Shown: one piece after another, positions 52,837 to 62,101 of the stretch
Numbering within the stretch: the first letter of the stretch is position 1
Layout: every line of letters starts with the position of its first letter
Assembly (NCBI RefSeq): GCF_004054105.1
Contig: NZ_SBLC01000007.1
Span: forward strand, 104,696 to 168,695
DNA from: Falsigemmobacter intermedius
GTDB lineage: Bacteria; Pseudomonadota; Alphaproteobacteria; Rhodobacterales; Rhodobacteraceae
DNA: 64,000 nt
Direction of reading: 5' to 3'
Translations under genes and position numbers: made by a program
Notes under the pieces: model-generated
Database searches by the model: none
The model's input: only the letters and a program-made list of their open reading frames with translations
What the model was told of the DNA's origin: nothing

Positions 52837-54720
52837 ATGGACGATCAGAACAAGAACCTCATACTGGCGACGGCACTGAGCTTTCTCGTGATCCTCGTCT
52901 GGTTTGTGGTTTTTCCTCCCGCAGACCCGGTGACGGACCCGAATGCTCCGGTCGCAGTCCAGGGTGAGACTTTGCCACCCGCCCTTGCGGGTGTGACCGG
53001 CGAGACCGCCGCCATTCCGGCGCCTGAGACCGCGCGTCTGAAACTTGACACGCCGCGTCTGACCGGCTCGGTCGCGCTGACCGGGGGTCGTCTCGATGAT
53101 CTGCAGCTGCGTGATTACCGCGAGACCACCGACGATGCCTCGGATATCGTGCGCCTTCTGCGGCCGATGGATGGCTCGAACGCCTTTTATGCGCTTTACG
53201 GCTGGGCCCCCGGTGGCAGCCTGACCCATGACGATGTACCGGGCCCGAATACGCCCTGGCAGGCCGTCTCGGGTGAGGTGCTGGCTCCTGGCAATCCGGT
53301 GACCCTTGAGTGGGCCAATACCAAAGGCCAGACCTTCCGCCGCGTTTTTGCGGTGGATGAGAACTATATGTTCACCGTCACCCAATCGGTCGAGAACCAG
53401 AGTGCTGAGGCCATTCGCCTTGCGCCCTACAGCATGATTTCGCGTCACGGGATCCCGACGGATTACCAGAGCTTCTTCATCTCGCATGAAGGGCTGCTGG
53501 AAGTGGCCGACGGCATTCTGACCGAAACGGATTACAGCGACCTGCAGGACGCGCGTACCTCGGACACCGAGGGTGTGCCGATGCTGTCGACGGACGTGAA
53601 AGAGGGCGGCTGGCTGGGCTTTGGTGACAAATACTGGCTCACCGCGCTGATCCCTTCGGCGGGTCAGGCCTATACCTCGGTGCAGAAATATTTCCCGGCC
53701 CGTGACGTTTATCAGGCCGAGGCCCGTCTTCCGGCGGTGACCGTTGAGCCGGGTGCGACGGCGAGCGCCGAGAGCCGCCTTTATGCCGGTGCGAAAGAAT
53801 GGGCGACCATTCGCAGCTATGAAAATGATCCGGGCTTCCTTGCGCGTCTGACCGGCGCAGAGGCGGATCCCTCACAGCAGAAGATTGAGCGCTTTGTCGA
53901 TTCGATCGACTGGGGCTGGTTCTTCTTCCTGACCAAGCCGATCTTTGCAGTGCTGCACTGGCTCAATGGCCTGATCGGCAATATGGGCTGGGCGATCGTG
54001 GCGCTGACCTTCATTCTGAAGGCGCTGGTTCTGCCGCTGGCTTATAAATCCTACGTCTCGATGGCGCGCATGAAAGAACTGCAGCCGGAGATGGAGGCCC
54101 TGAAGGAGCGCGTGGGCGACGACCGCCAGAAGCTTCAGCAGGAGATGATGAAGCTTTACCGCGAGAAGAAGGTGAACCCGGCTGCGGGCTGCCTTCCGAT
54201 GCTGCTGCAGATCCCGATCTTCTTCAGTCTTTACAAGGTGATCTTCGTCACCATCGAGCTGCGTCACGCGCCCTTCTTCGGCGTGTTCCAGGATCTCTCG
54301 ATGCCGGATCCGACCTCGATCTTCAACGCCTTCGGCTTCCTGCCCTGGGCAGCGCCTGAGCCGAATTCGATGCTGGCGATGATCTTCATCGGGATCCTTC
54401 CGATCCTGCTGGGGTGCACCATGTGGCTGCAACAGAAGCTGAACCCGGCCCCGGCTGATCCGATGCAGCAGCAGATCTTTGCCTGGATGCCCTGGATCTT
54501 CATGTTCGTGCTGGGTGGTTTTGCCTCGGGTCTGGTCGTTTACTGGATCACCAACAACATCATCACCTTCATCCAGCAATATGTGATCATGCGCAGCCAT
54601 GGCCATAAGCCCGATATCTTCGGCAACATCAAAGCCGCGCGGAAACGCAAATCGCTGCGTGAAGCCCTGGCAGAGAAAGCCGCGGAAGCGGAACGGGCTG
54701 CTGAGAAGAAAAAGAAATAA
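52837..54720 (+). CDS. yidC: Membrane protein insertase YidC
   Basis: 627 residues. MDDQNKNLILATALSFLVILVWF is the first helix; a large periplasmic domain follows (to about residue 355). The conserved core is in GNMGWAIVALTFILKALVLPLAYK, MARMKELQPEMEALKERVGD, and LPMLLQIPIFFSLYKVI. The tail (RAAEKKKK) is basic. ATG 52837 has AGGTGG 7 bases before; TTG 52831 is less likely. The usual neighbours rpmH and rnpA are not present here; engB follows. Confidence 0.95.
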   Translation: MDDQNKNLILATALSFLVILVWFVVFPPADPVTDPNAPVAVQGETLPPALAGVTGETAAIPAPETARLKLDTPRLTGSVALTGGRLDDLQLRDYRETTDDASDIVRLLRPMDGSNAFYALYGWAPGGSLTHDDVPGPNTPWQAVSGEVLAPGNPVTLEWANTKGQTFRRVFAVDENYMFTVTQSVENQSAEAIRLAPYSMISRHGIPTDYQSFFISHEGLLEVADGILTETDYSDLQDARTSDTEGVPMLSTDVKEGGWLGFGDKYWLTALIPSAGQAYTSVQKYFPARDVYQAEARLPAVTVEPGATASAESRLYAGAKEWATIRSYENDPGFLARLTGAEADPSQQKIERFVDSIDWGWFFFLTKPIFAVLHWLNGLIGNMGWAIVALTFILKALVLPLAYKSYVSMARMKELQPEMEALKERVGDDRQKLQQEMMKLYREKKVNPAAGCLPMLLQIPIFFSLYKVIFVTIELRHAPFFGVFQDLSMPDPTSIFNAFGFLPWAAPEPNSMLAMIFIGILPILLGCTMWLQQKLNPAPADPMQQQIFAWMPWIFMFVLGGFASGLVVYWITNNIITFIQQYVIMRSHGHKPDIFGNIKAARKRKSLREALAEKAAEAERAAEKKKK

Positions 54721-54744
54721 GGGCTGACGCCCCGTTTTCGAGCC

Positions 54745-54784
54745 GCGGACGCGAGGGGGTGCCCCCGCGTCCGCTTCTCATTTA
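54745..54784 (+). terminator. Probable terminator after yidC
   Basis: A long GC hairpin, GCGGACGCG paired with CGCGTCCGC, with an inner GGGGG/CCCCC pairing and one bulge, followed by TTCTCATTT. It begins 25 bases after the yidC stop. The T-run is interrupted. Confidence 0.6.
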
Positions 54785-54845
54785 TAAGATCCCCTGACAT
54801 ATTGACGTGCGGCCCGTCCGCCCAAGCTCTTAAAGGTGCCCCAGG

Positions 54846-55496
54846 ATGAGCCTGAAGTTCCCTCTCGCCCCCGAACCCGAATTTGAAGCTTCTGAAAAAG
54901 GCCGTCTGCTTTTTGCGGGTCCGGTTGAATTTCTCAAGGGCGTGGTTGCCATGTCCGGCATGCCGCCCGCCGACCGGATTGAGGTCTGTTTTGCGGGCCG
55001 CTCAAACGTCGGAAAATCCAGCCTGATCAACGCGCTGACCGGTCGCAAGACGCTGGCACGGGCCTCGAACACGCCGGGCCGGACCCAGGAGATCAACTTC
55101 TTCACACTCGGCGAAGAGCGCTATCTCGTCGACCTTCCGGGCTATGGCTATGCCGAGGCTCCGGTGGCGATTGTGGCCAAATGGCAGGCGCTGCTGAAGC
55201 AGTATCTCTCGGGCCGCGCCACGCTGCGCCGGGCCTTTGTGCTGATCGACACCCGCCACGGGGTGAAGGCGGTCGATGAAGAGATCATGAAGCTTCTGAA
55301 CCGCTCAGCCGTGACCTTCCAGGTGGTGATGACCAAATCGGACAAGGTCAATAATGCCACCCGTGAGGCCAATATTGCCCAGGTGCAGGCTGCGCTGGCC
55401 AAACATCCGGCGGCCTATCCTGAGATCATCATCACCTCTTCCGAGAAGGGTGAGGGCGTTGAGACACTGCGTGCGACCATCGCCGGGCTGGTCTGA
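54846..55496 (+). CDS. engB: Ribosome biogenesis GTP-binding protein EngB/YsxC
   Basis: 216 residues. CFAGRSNVGKSSLINALTGR is the P-loop, NTPGRTQEINFF switch I, VDLPGYGYAEA is G3 and TKSDKVN is G4. Assembly factor for the large ribosomal subunit. Follows yidC by 125 bases and is convergent with tsaC across a strong terminator. Confidence 0.94.
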   Translation: MSLKFPLAPEPEFEASEKGRLLFAGPVEFLKGVVAMSGMPPADRIEVCFAGRSNVGKSSLINALTGRKTLARASNTPGRTQEINFFTLGEERYLVDLPGYGYAEAPVAIVAKWQALLKQYLSGRATLRRAFVLIDTRHGVKAVDEEIMKLLNRSAVTFQVVMTKSDKVNNATREANIAQVQAALAKHPAAYPEIIITSSEKGEGVETLRATIAGLV

Positions 55497-55519
55497 CCGG
55501 GATCTGAGGGCTGCAAAAA

Positions 55520-55545
55520 GGCCGGGGGGTCCCCGGCCTTTCTTT
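55520..55545. terminator. Bidirectional terminator between engB and tsaC
   Basis: An 8-base-pair stem GGCCGGGG/CCCCGGCC with a GGT loop, TTTCTTT on the right and AAAAA on the left. It serves convergent engB and tsaC. Confidence 0.9.
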
Positions 55546-55548
55546 ATC

Positions 55549-56505
55549 TCAGCGCGGAGCGGCGGCGCGCTTCAGCCGGTCGTTGATGGCCAGTCCAATC
55601 CCCGTGGCCGGAACCGGTGCGATGGCGATGCGCCCCCCCTGCCCGGCCAGCCGGTCGGCGGCGCGCAACACGGCGAAAAGGCGGGCCGCCGCTTCCGCCG
55701 GATCGCCTGAGGGCGAGAGGTTCAGTTCGGGCGCCCCCCCGATCGGGCCGAAGCCGATGAAGATCTCATCCGGGCCGGCGGTCTCAGCGTTCAGGCGCAC
55801 GAGGGCCTCAGGCGCGTAATGCGACGAAAGCTGCCCCGGAGCGACGGGGCGCGCCGGGTCCTGGTCCGGGCGCAGTGGCAGCCTGCCCAGCACCTCAAGG
55901 ATGTCTTCTGCAGAAATGCCACCCGGCCGCAGCAGTTGCGGCGGCTCTCCCGGCGCGAGGATCGTCGATTCGACCCCGACCTGGCAGGCCCCGCCATCAA
56001 GAACCGCTGCGATCCGGCCGTCGAGACCTTCGAGGACGTGATCTGCCGTGGTCGGGCTGATGCGGCCCGAAGGATTGGCCGAAGGCCCCGCCATCGGCAC
56101 GCCCGAGACCTGCAGAAGGGCCCGCGCCACCGGATGGGCCGGAATGCGGACCGCAAGCGAACTGTTGCCCGCCGTCACCCTTGGGGAAAGTCCGGCATCG
56201 GGGCGCAGCGGCAGCACCAGGGTCAGTGGCCCGGGCCAGAAAGCGCGGGCCAGCGCCTCTGCCTCAGGGCCGACCTCGGCGTAGCGGCGCACGGCGTCGA
56301 GATCAGGCAGATGCACGATCAGCGGATTGAAGGAGGGGCGGCCCTTGGCGGCATAGATCCCCGCGACCGCGTCATCGTTGCGGGCATCGCCGCCGAGGCC
56401 GTAAACCGTCTCGCTCGGGAAGGCGACAAGCCCGCCCGCCCGCAGCAGTTCCGCAGCGCGGAAAATACCCGCTTCATCGGGTTTCAGACGTAGGGTCGTA
56501 AGCAT
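55549..56505 (-). CDS. tsaC: L-threonylcarbamoyladenylate synthase, long Sua5 type
   Basis: 318 residues. The YrdC domain has LVAFPSETVYGLGGDARND, AAKGRPSFNPLIVHLPDLD and RAFWPGPLTLVLPLR; the SUA5 C-terminal domain starts about residue 210 with LSSHYAPEALVRL. Makes threonylcarbamoyl-AMP for the t6A modification of tRNAs. ATG 56505 is chosen; the 23-residue upstream extension would overlap the next promoter. Convergent with engB and divergent from the acyl-CoA dehydrogenase. Confidence 0.93.
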   Translation of the reverse strand: MLTTLRLKPDEAGIFRAAELLRAGGLVAFPSETVYGLGGDARNDDAVAGIYAAKGRPSFNPLIVHLPDLDAVRRYAEVGPEAEALARAFWPGPLTLVLPLRPDAGLSPRVTAGNSSLAVRIPAHPVARALLQVSGVPMAGPSANPSGRISPTTADHVLEGLDGRIAAVLDGGACQVGVESTILAPGEPPQLLRPGGISAEDILEVLGRLPLRPDQDPARPVAPGQLSSHYAPEALVRLNAETAGPDEIFIGFGPIGGAPELNLSPSGDPAEAAARLFAVLRAADRLAGQGGRIAIAPVPATGIGLAINDRLKRAAAPR

Positions 56506-56617
56506 ATCTGACGCCGCGTATCGGTTGCGAGGAACGGGGCAGCGGCTAGTCTGCCCGCGAAACACCCGTGCCACAGCCCCGCCGGTCCTGCAACCCGGCA
56601 GCCCTCCGGAGGACCTT

Positions 56618-58330
56618 ATGCCCTATCGCGCGAATGTCGAAGAGTTCCGCTTCATTCTCGATCATGTCGTTGATTTTGCGCAGGTCAGTGCGACAGAGCG
56701 TTTTGCGGATGCGACACCGGAGACCGTGGATGCGATCCTGAGCGGCGCGGGACGGCTGAGCGAAGAGGTGCTGGCCCCGCTCAATCGCAACGGCGATCTG
56801 CAGGGCGCGAAGCTGGAGAATGGCGTGGTCCGCGCCAGTCCCGGTTTCGCTGACGGCTACCGCCAGATCGCCGAAGGGGGATGGGTCGGCACCTCGGCGG
56901 ATCCGGAGTTTGGCGGCATGGGGCTGCCGCTGACGCTTAACAGCTGCGTCAATGACATGATGGGCGCGGCCTGCCTGGCGCTGCAGCTCAACCCGCTGCT
57001 GACCCAGGGGCAGATCGACGCTCTGGAGCATCACGCCTCTGATGAGATTAAGGCGCTTTATCTGCCAAAACTCATCTCGGGTGAATGGACCGGCACCATG
57101 AACCTGACCGAGCCCCAGGCCGGGTCAGACGTCGGCGCTTTGCGCAGCCGGGCCGAGCCGAAGGGCGACGGCAGCTATGCGGTGTCCGGGCAGAAGATTT
57201 TTATCTCCTGGGGCGATCATGATGTGGCCGAAAATGTCTGCCATCTGGTTCTGGCCCGCCTGCCCGATGGCGCGCCCGGCACCCGGGGGATCAGCCTTTT
57301 CATCGTGCCGAAATATATCCCCGATGCTGAGGGCAACCCCGGCGTGGCCAACAGCCTGAAGGTCGTGAGCCTCGAGCATAAGATGGGTCTGCACGGCAGC
57401 CCGACGGCGGTGATGCAGTTTGACGGTGCCACCGGCTGGATGGTGGGTGCGCCGCATAAAGGCATGGCGGCGATGTTCACCATGATGAACAACGCCCGTC
57501 TCGGCGTCGGCATCCAGGGGATCTCGGCGGCGGAGGGGGCGTACCAGCATGCGCTGGCCTATGCGATGGAGCGGGTGCAGGGCAAACCCGTGGCCGGCAG
57601 CCATGGTGCGATCATTGACCACCCGGATGTGCGCCGCATGCTGGTCACCATGAAGGCTGAACTTTTCGCCGCCCGCGCCATTGCGCTGGCCAATGCCGTG
57701 GCGATCGACATGGCCCGCGCCACCGGCGATGCAGAATGGGAGACCCGCGCCGCCCTGCTGACCCCGCTGACCAAAAGCTATGGCACCGACACCGGGATCG
57801 CGGTCGCTCAGGCAGGGATCCAGATCCACGGCGGCATGGGCTTCATTGAAGAGACCGGCGCCGCGCAATACCTGCGCGATGTCCGCGTCACCGCGATTTA
57901 TGAAGGCACCAACGGCATTCAGGCCGCCGACCTTGTGGGCCGCAAGATGATGGATCAGGGCGAGGCTGCCTTCCGTCTGATCGAGGAGATCGAAGAGGGT
58001 GCCGAGGCTGCCCGCGCCGGTCTGCCCGATCTGGCCGGGGCGGTCTGGCAGGCCGCGGAATCGCTGCGCGAAGGCACGGATGCGCTGCTGGCGCAGCAGA
58101 TGACCGACCGCCTGGCCGGCTCGGTCGCCTATCAGCGGGCCTTTGCCCTGGTGCTCGGGGCGCATTTTCATCTGAAAGCGGCTCTGGCCGAAGGCGGCAC
58201 GGGGGCACGCACCGCGCTGGCGCGCAGCTTTATCCTGCGATTGCTGCCACAATATGGTGCACTTCTGGCTGAGATGCGCGAAGGTGCGGGCGATCTTTAC
58301 GCCCATAACATCGAATCGCTCGCTTCATGA
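56618..58330 (+). CDS. Acyl-CoA dehydrogenase (long DmdC-like subfamily)
   Basis: About 570 residues. The N-terminal extension (MPYRANVEEFRFILDHVVDF) and the ACAD core (LTEPQAGSDVGALRSRAEP, QIHGGMGFIEETGAAQYLRD, RVTAIYEGTNGIQAADLVGR) fit the long ACAD subfamily that includes DmdC. A catalytic Glu is likely in YEGTNG. FAD enzyme; the acyl substrate is unknown. RBS CGGAGGA precedes the ATG. The stop overlaps the MBL gene, so the two are coupled. Confidence 0.85.
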   Translation: MPYRANVEEFRFILDHVVDFAQVSATERFADATPETVDAILSGAGRLSEEVLAPLNRNGDLQGAKLENGVVRASPGFADGYRQIAEGGWVGTSADPEFGGMGLPLTLNSCVNDMMGAACLALQLNPLLTQGQIDALEHHASDEIKALYLPKLISGEWTGTMNLTEPQAGSDVGALRSRAEPKGDGSYAVSGQKIFISWGDHDVAENVCHLVLARLPDGAPGTRGISLFIVPKYIPDAEGNPGVANSLKVVSLEHKMGLHGSPTAVMQFDGATGWMVGAPHKGMAAMFTMMNNARLGVGIQGISAAEGAYQHALAYAMERVQGKPVAGSHGAIIDHPDVRRMLVTMKAELFAARAIALANAVAIDMARATGDAEWETRAALLTPLTKSYGTDTGIAVAQAGIQIHGGMGFIEETGAAQYLRDVRVTAIYEGTNGIQAADLVGRKMMDQGEAAFRLIEEIEEGAEAARAGLPDLAGAVWQAAESLREGTDALLAQQMTDRLAGSVAYQRAFALVLGAHFHLKAALAEGGTGARTALARSFILRLLPQYGALLAEMREGAGDLYAHNIESLAS

Positions 58331-59370
58331 CCCAGACGACCAGTTCCGGCCCGATCCGTTTTCCCTTTCCCGATGCGCCGGAGCCTGGTCAGGCCGTTGA
58401 AATCGCTGAAGGTGTGCTGTGGATCCGCATCCCGCTGCCCTGGGTGCTTGATCACGTCAACGTCTATGCCTTTGACGACGGCGATGGCTGGACCATCGTC
58501 GACACCGGGATCGATACCCGCAAAATCCGCGGCGTCTGGGATGCCCTTCTGGCGGGGCCGCTGGCGTTCCGGCCGGTCAGACGGGTGCTGCTGACCCATC
58601 ACCATGTCGATCACACCGGGCTTGCGGGCTGGTTTCAGGATCAGGGCGCGCAGCTTCTGACCTCGCGCACCTCATGGCTGATGGCGCGGATGCTGCTTCT
58701 GGATGTCCAGGAGGCGCCGCCGCCGGAAACGGTCCGCTTCTGGAAAGCAGCCGGGATGGATGAAGCGCGCATCGCCCAGCGCCTTGCGGAGCGTCCGATG
58801 AACACCGCCGATAAATCGGCCCCCATGCCGCTGGGCTATCTGCGCCTGCAGGAGGGCGAGCGGCTGCGCATGGGCGGACGTGACTGGCGGGTCCGCATCG
58901 GCCATGGCCATGCCCCGGAGCATGTGACCCTCTGGGAAGAGGGCGGCCCTCTGGTGATTGGCGGCGATCAGATCCTGCCCGGTATCTCGGCCAATATCGG
59001 CATCTATGCCACCGAGCCTGAGGCTGATCCGATCACCGAATGGATGGCGGCCAATGACCGCTTCCTGCCCCATGCCCGCGAAGACCATCTGGTGCTGCCC
59101 GGCCATAAGTTGCCCTTCACCGGCCTGCCGACCCGGCTGCGGCAGATGACCGAGAACCACCACGGCGCCTTAAAGCGGTTGCGCCGGCATCTGGCAGAGC
59201 CGCGCACCGCCTGCGACTGCTTTGTCCCGCTCTTCGGGCGTGAGATCACGGGCGATCAGTTCGGCCTCGCCATGGCGGAATCGGTGGCGCATCTCAACCA
59301 CCTCTGGAAAGCCGGAGAGATCAGCCGCACCCTCGACGAAAACGGCGTCTGGCAGTGGCAGATGCTTTAA
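58327..59370 (+). CDS. MBL-fold metallo-hydrolase
   Basis: 347 residues. The zinc motif LLTHHHVDHTGLAGWFQDQG (HxHxDH), a later metal His in RIGHGHAPEHVTLWEEGG and DQILPGISANIGIYATE are clear. It belongs to the large beta-lactamase-like group often paired with acyl-CoA dehydrogenase genes in this family. Its start overlaps the dehydrogenase stop. The substrate is unknown; a thioester hydrolase role is possible. Confidence 0.85.
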   Translation: MTQTTSSGPIRFPFPDAPEPGQAVEIAEGVLWIRIPLPWVLDHVNVYAFDDGDGWTIVDTGIDTRKIRGVWDALLAGPLAFRPVRRVLLTHHHVDHTGLAGWFQDQGAQLLTSRTSWLMARMLLLDVQEAPPPETVRFWKAAGMDEARIAQRLAERPMNTADKSAPMPLGYLRLQEGERLRMGGRDWRVRIGHGHAPEHVTLWEEGGPLVIGGDQILPGISANIGIYATEPEADPITEWMAANDRFLPHAREDHLVLPGHKLPFTGLPTRLRQMTENHHGALKRLRRHLAEPRTACDCFVPLFGREITGDQFGLAMAESVAHLNHLWKAGEISRTLDENGVWQWQML

Positions 59371-59483
59371 TCCTGCGCAGCGCGGTTCCGGCGCAACAGG
59401 GCCGGATTGCACCGCGAAGGGGTAATGACACAGACGCGCTAATCCGCTAGCACTGCGACAGATTGACTGAGGAGATTACCAAC

Positions 59484-59618
59484 ATGGCCGAACACAAACA
59501 CGGCAGCATGGACATCACCGTCCACCAGGCGACCTATAAAGGGTTCATCAAATTCGCGACCTGGGTGGGCATTCTTTCGGCGCTGACGCTGGTCTTCCTC
59601 GCGCTTGCCAACGCCTGA
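59484..59618 (+). CDS. aa3-type cytochrome c oxidase subunit IV (small)
   Basis: 44 residues. The hydrophilic N-terminus (MAEHKHGSMDITVHQATYKG) is followed by one membrane helix (FATWVGILSALTLVFLALAN). This is the bacterial aa3 oxidase subunit IV (COX4_pro_2 type), which wraps the core subunits in the inner membrane. GAGGAG is about 8 bases before the ATG. Such short genes are easily missed. The main oxidase genes are elsewhere. Confidence 0.85.
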   Translation: MAEHKHGSMDITVHQATYKGFIKFATWVGILSALTLVFLALANA

Positions 59619-59633
59619 TCCGGGACTTCTTAC

Positions 59634-60260
59634 ATGGTGCGTTTTGTAGCGGGTGTTCTCGTGGCCCTCAGCCTCTCGGGCTGTGCAGCGGAACGGGTCT
59701 GGGCTCCGGATGAGGCGGTGAAAGCCGCGCGTTATGTTCATCAGGGCCCGCCTGAGCTGATGCTGGTCACCTCGATCAATGACCGCTCGGGAGAGGGTGC
59801 GCATACGGGGCTGCTGATCAACGCCTCTGAGCGCGTGCTGTTTGACCCCGCCGGCAACTGGGACGACCCGCGCGCACCTGAGCGCCACGATCTGCGCTAT
59901 GGTATGACCCCGCAGATGCAGGCGAATTACTTCGCCTTCCAGTCGGCCGGCCCCTTCCATGCCGTGATCCAGCGCGTGCAGGTCAGCCCCGAAGTCGCAG
60001 AGCGCGCCTATCAGCTCGCCCGCGACAACGGCCCCGTGCCTTCGGCCTTCTGCACCTCTGCCACCTCAAAACTGCTGAGCCAGCTGCCGGGCTTTGAGGG
60101 CGTTCAATCGACCATGTTCCCGAAAAGCCTGATGGAAAGCTTTGCCACCCTGCCGGGTGTGAAAACGCAGATCGTCTACGGCTCGCCGGATCAGAATGAG
60201 CCGGACCGCGTGCCGCTGGTCTCGCCGGTGATTGCAAAGGCGATCCAGGGCGGCAACTGA
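59634..60260 (+). CDS. Lipoprotein of unknown function, possibly NlpC/P60-like
   Basis: 208 residues. Signal FVAGVLVALSLSGCAAER has a lipobox (LSGC). The mature part has GEGAHTGLLINASERVLFDP, a His-containing strand pair, followed 80 residues later by the Cys of PSAFCTSATSKLLSQLPGF. That His-then-Cys order resembles permuted NlpC/P60 (YaeF/LRAT-like) enzymes, but this is a guess. It starts 16 bases after the oxidase subunit IV gene and probably shares its transcript. Confidence 0.7.
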   Translation: MVRFVAGVLVALSLSGCAAERVWAPDEAVKAARYVHQGPPELMLVTSINDRSGEGAHTGLLINASERVLFDPAGNWDDPRAPERHDLRYGMTPQMQANYFAFQSAGPFHAVIQRVQVSPEVAERAYQLARDNGPVPSAFCTSATSKLLSQLPGFEGVQSTMFPKSLMESFATLPGVKTQIVYGSPDQNEPDRVPLVSPVIAKAIQGGN

Positions 60261-60282
60261 CGCGCCGGTCCGTTTAAAACGC

Positions 60283-60313
60283 AAAGGGCGGCTCTTTCCG
60301 GAGCCGCCCTTTT
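60283..60313. terminator. Terminator after the lipoprotein gene
   Basis: A 12-base-pair stem AAAGGGCGGCTC/GAGCCGCCCTTT with a TTTCCG loop, TTTT at the 3' side. It lies between the lipoprotein gene and convergent azlD and may act in both directions. Confidence 0.88.
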
Positions 60314-60333
60314 GCATTGCCGCAGCAAGTCTC

Positions 60334-60666
60334 TCAGCCGAAGACGAAAGCCTGCAGCAGAAAGAAGGTCACCGCGCCGCCCAGGATCGCCAGCAGCATA
60401 TTGCGCAGATACCAGCCAAGCCCCGCCGTCACCCCGGCGGCGATCAGCCGCGCGGGATCGGTCGCCCCGCCTGCCGCTGCGGGCCAGAGCACCAGGGGTG
60501 CCACGATCCCCGGCAGCACGGCCACGGCGGTGTAGCGCAGCATCCGCTGGAAAAACACCGGAAGCTCGCGAGAGCCGATCAGCCCCAGAAACGAGAACCG
60601 CAGAAGGAAGGTGCCGACACCCAGCCCGATGATGATGAACCAGATCTCAAGCGTCGAATAGCTCAT
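60334..60666 (-). CDS. azlD: AzlD family branched-chain amino acid exporter subunit
   Basis: 110 residues with three hydrophobic helices: WFIIIGLGVGTFLLRFSFLG, FFQRMLRYTAVAVLPGIVAP and AGLGWYLRNMLLAILGGAV. The small partner of AzlC. Its ATG overlaps the azlC stop (ATGA), so they are coupled. Confidence 0.9.
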   Translation of the reverse strand: MSYSTLEIWFIIIGLGVGTFLLRFSFLGLIGSRELPVFFQRMLRYTAVAVLPGIVAPLVLWPAAAGGATDPARLIAAGVTAGLGWYLRNMLLAILGGAVTFFLLQAFVFG

Positions 60667-61403
60667 GCCCGTTTCTCCAGAGCCATCTCGGTGAAGGCGC
60701 CCGCCAGCATGGCCGTGATCGCCGCGACCAGAATGCCGCTCGACCAGGGCAGCCAGGTCAGCGTCAGCGCCAGAGTAACCGAGGTGAAGGCCGCCACCAG
60801 ATGCGGGATCGTCCGCAGCATCGGGGCGGTCAGCGCGATAAAGCTCAGCGGCATTGCGAAATCCAGAGCCAGTTCCGGCGGGATCTGCGCCCCGAGGATC
60901 GCCCCCGCCCCGGTCGCCAGATACCAGAAGGGTGCAATCAACACGACGGTGCCGAAGAAATAGGCCAGACGTTCCGGCCCGGTCAGCTTCGGATTACGCT
61001 CATATTCCGCGACCGAAGCCGCATAGGACTGATCGACCAGCAAAAAGGCCACCCAGGCGCGGGACCACAGGCCCAGCCGCCCAAGCCAGGGCGTCAGCGC
61101 AGCCGAATACATCGACATCCGCAGGTTCACCGCCAGCGAGGTCGCAAGGATCACCGCCGCCGGCGCATTGTCCTGCATCAGCTGCAGCGCCGTCAGCTGC
61201 GACGAGCCTGCAAAGACCGCCACCGTGAAGGCCATAACCGTCAGCAGATCAAGACCCGCTTCGGTCGCCAGCACGCCAAAAAGCATCGCAAAGGGGATGA
61301 TGACCAGCAAAAACGGCGAGGAGACGAGGACGCCGCGCAGAAAAGCGCGCCGCACCGAACTTTTGTCGCCGATTGAACCGGATGTGCTTTGCTCTGCCTG
61401 CAT
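60663..61403 (-). CDS. azlC: AzlC family branched-chain amino acid exporter subunit
   Basis: 246 residues, six to seven membrane helices. FLLVIIPFAMLFGVLATEAG, MAFTVAVFAGSSQLTALQLM and ATSLAVNLRMSMYSAALTPW are the conserved parts. Together with AzlD it likely exports branched-chain amino acids or analogues such as azaleucine. ATG 61403 has GGGAGGGGG just before. Divergent from a GNAT gene. Confidence 0.9.
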   Translation of the reverse strand: MQAEQSTSGSIGDKSSVRRAFLRGVLVSSPFLLVIIPFAMLFGVLATEAGLDLLTVMAFTVAVFAGSSQLTALQLMQDNAPAAVILATSLAVNLRMSMYSAALTPWLGRLGLWSRAWVAFLLVDQSYAASVAEYERNPKLTGPERLAYFFGTVVLIAPFWYLATGAGAILGAQIPPELALDFAMPLSFIALTAPMLRTIPHLVAAFTSVTLALTLTWLPWSSGILVAAITAMLAGAFTEMALEKRA

Positions 61404-61483
61404 TGCCCCCTCCCCGCGGGATCTGTAAATCTCGCTTAAGGCTTCACCCTGACGAGAGCAATGGGCCGCAGAGGCAGTCACCT

Positions 61484-62101
61484 TTGAACCAGGATTTCCG
61501 CATTCTTCCGCTGCATTTTCTGGCAGAGGGCGCCCGCGATCAGGCGGCCGGCCTCTATTGGCAGGCCTTTGAGGGCAAGCTGGGCCGCCTCCTCGGGCCG
61601 TCGCCGCGCGCCCTGCCCGTGATCCGCGCGGCCCTCGACCCGCACCACGCGCTTGCGGCCGTCACAGCGGCGGGCGAAGTGGTTGGTGTGGCTGGCTTTC
61701 GCAGCCCCGGCGGCAGTTTTGTCAGCCTGACGCCGGGGCTCCTGCGGCGCTTTTACGGCCCCGCAGGCAGCCTCTGGCGGATCGGCGCGATGCGGCTTCT
61801 GGGCGTCGACACCGACAATGAGCGTTTCCTCATCGACGGCATCAGCGTCGCACCCGCCCGCCGCAGCCAGGGGATCGGGCGCGCCCTTCTGGAGGAACTG
61901 GCCACCCGCGCCCTGGCGGAGGGCTATCAGGCCCTGCGCCTTGATGTGGCCGAGAGCAACCCCCGGGCGCGGGCGCTTTATGAGCGCTGCGGCTTTCGCC
62001 TGATCAAACGGCAGCGCATGCCCTTTGCCGCGCCGGTCTTCGGCATCAGATCCTGCGACGTGATGGAAAGCCGCCTGACCCTCAGCCCATCTGCGCCCTG
62101 A
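61484..62101 (+). CDS. GNAT family N-acetyltransferase
   Basis: 205 residues. Acetyl-CoA loop ISVAPARRSQGIGRALLEEL (R-x-x-G-I-G), then RLDVAESNPRARALYERCGF, the N-x-x-A-x-x-x-Y-x-x-x-G-F signature. No ATG is in frame near the start; TTG 61484 with AGAGG about 9 bases before is chosen. It ends in a short convergent overlap with the aldolase gene. Acceptor unknown; RimI-like or small-molecule type. Confidence 0.78.
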   Translation: MNQDFRILPLHFLAEGARDQAAGLYWQAFEGKLGRLLGPSPRALPVIRAALDPHHALAAVTAAGEVVGVAGFRSPGGSFVSLTPGLLRRFYGPAGSLWRIGAMRLLGVDTDNERFLIDGISVAPARRSQGIGRALLEELATRALAEGYQALRLDVAESNPRARALYERCGFRLIKRQRMPFAAPVFGIRSCDVMESRLTLSPSAP

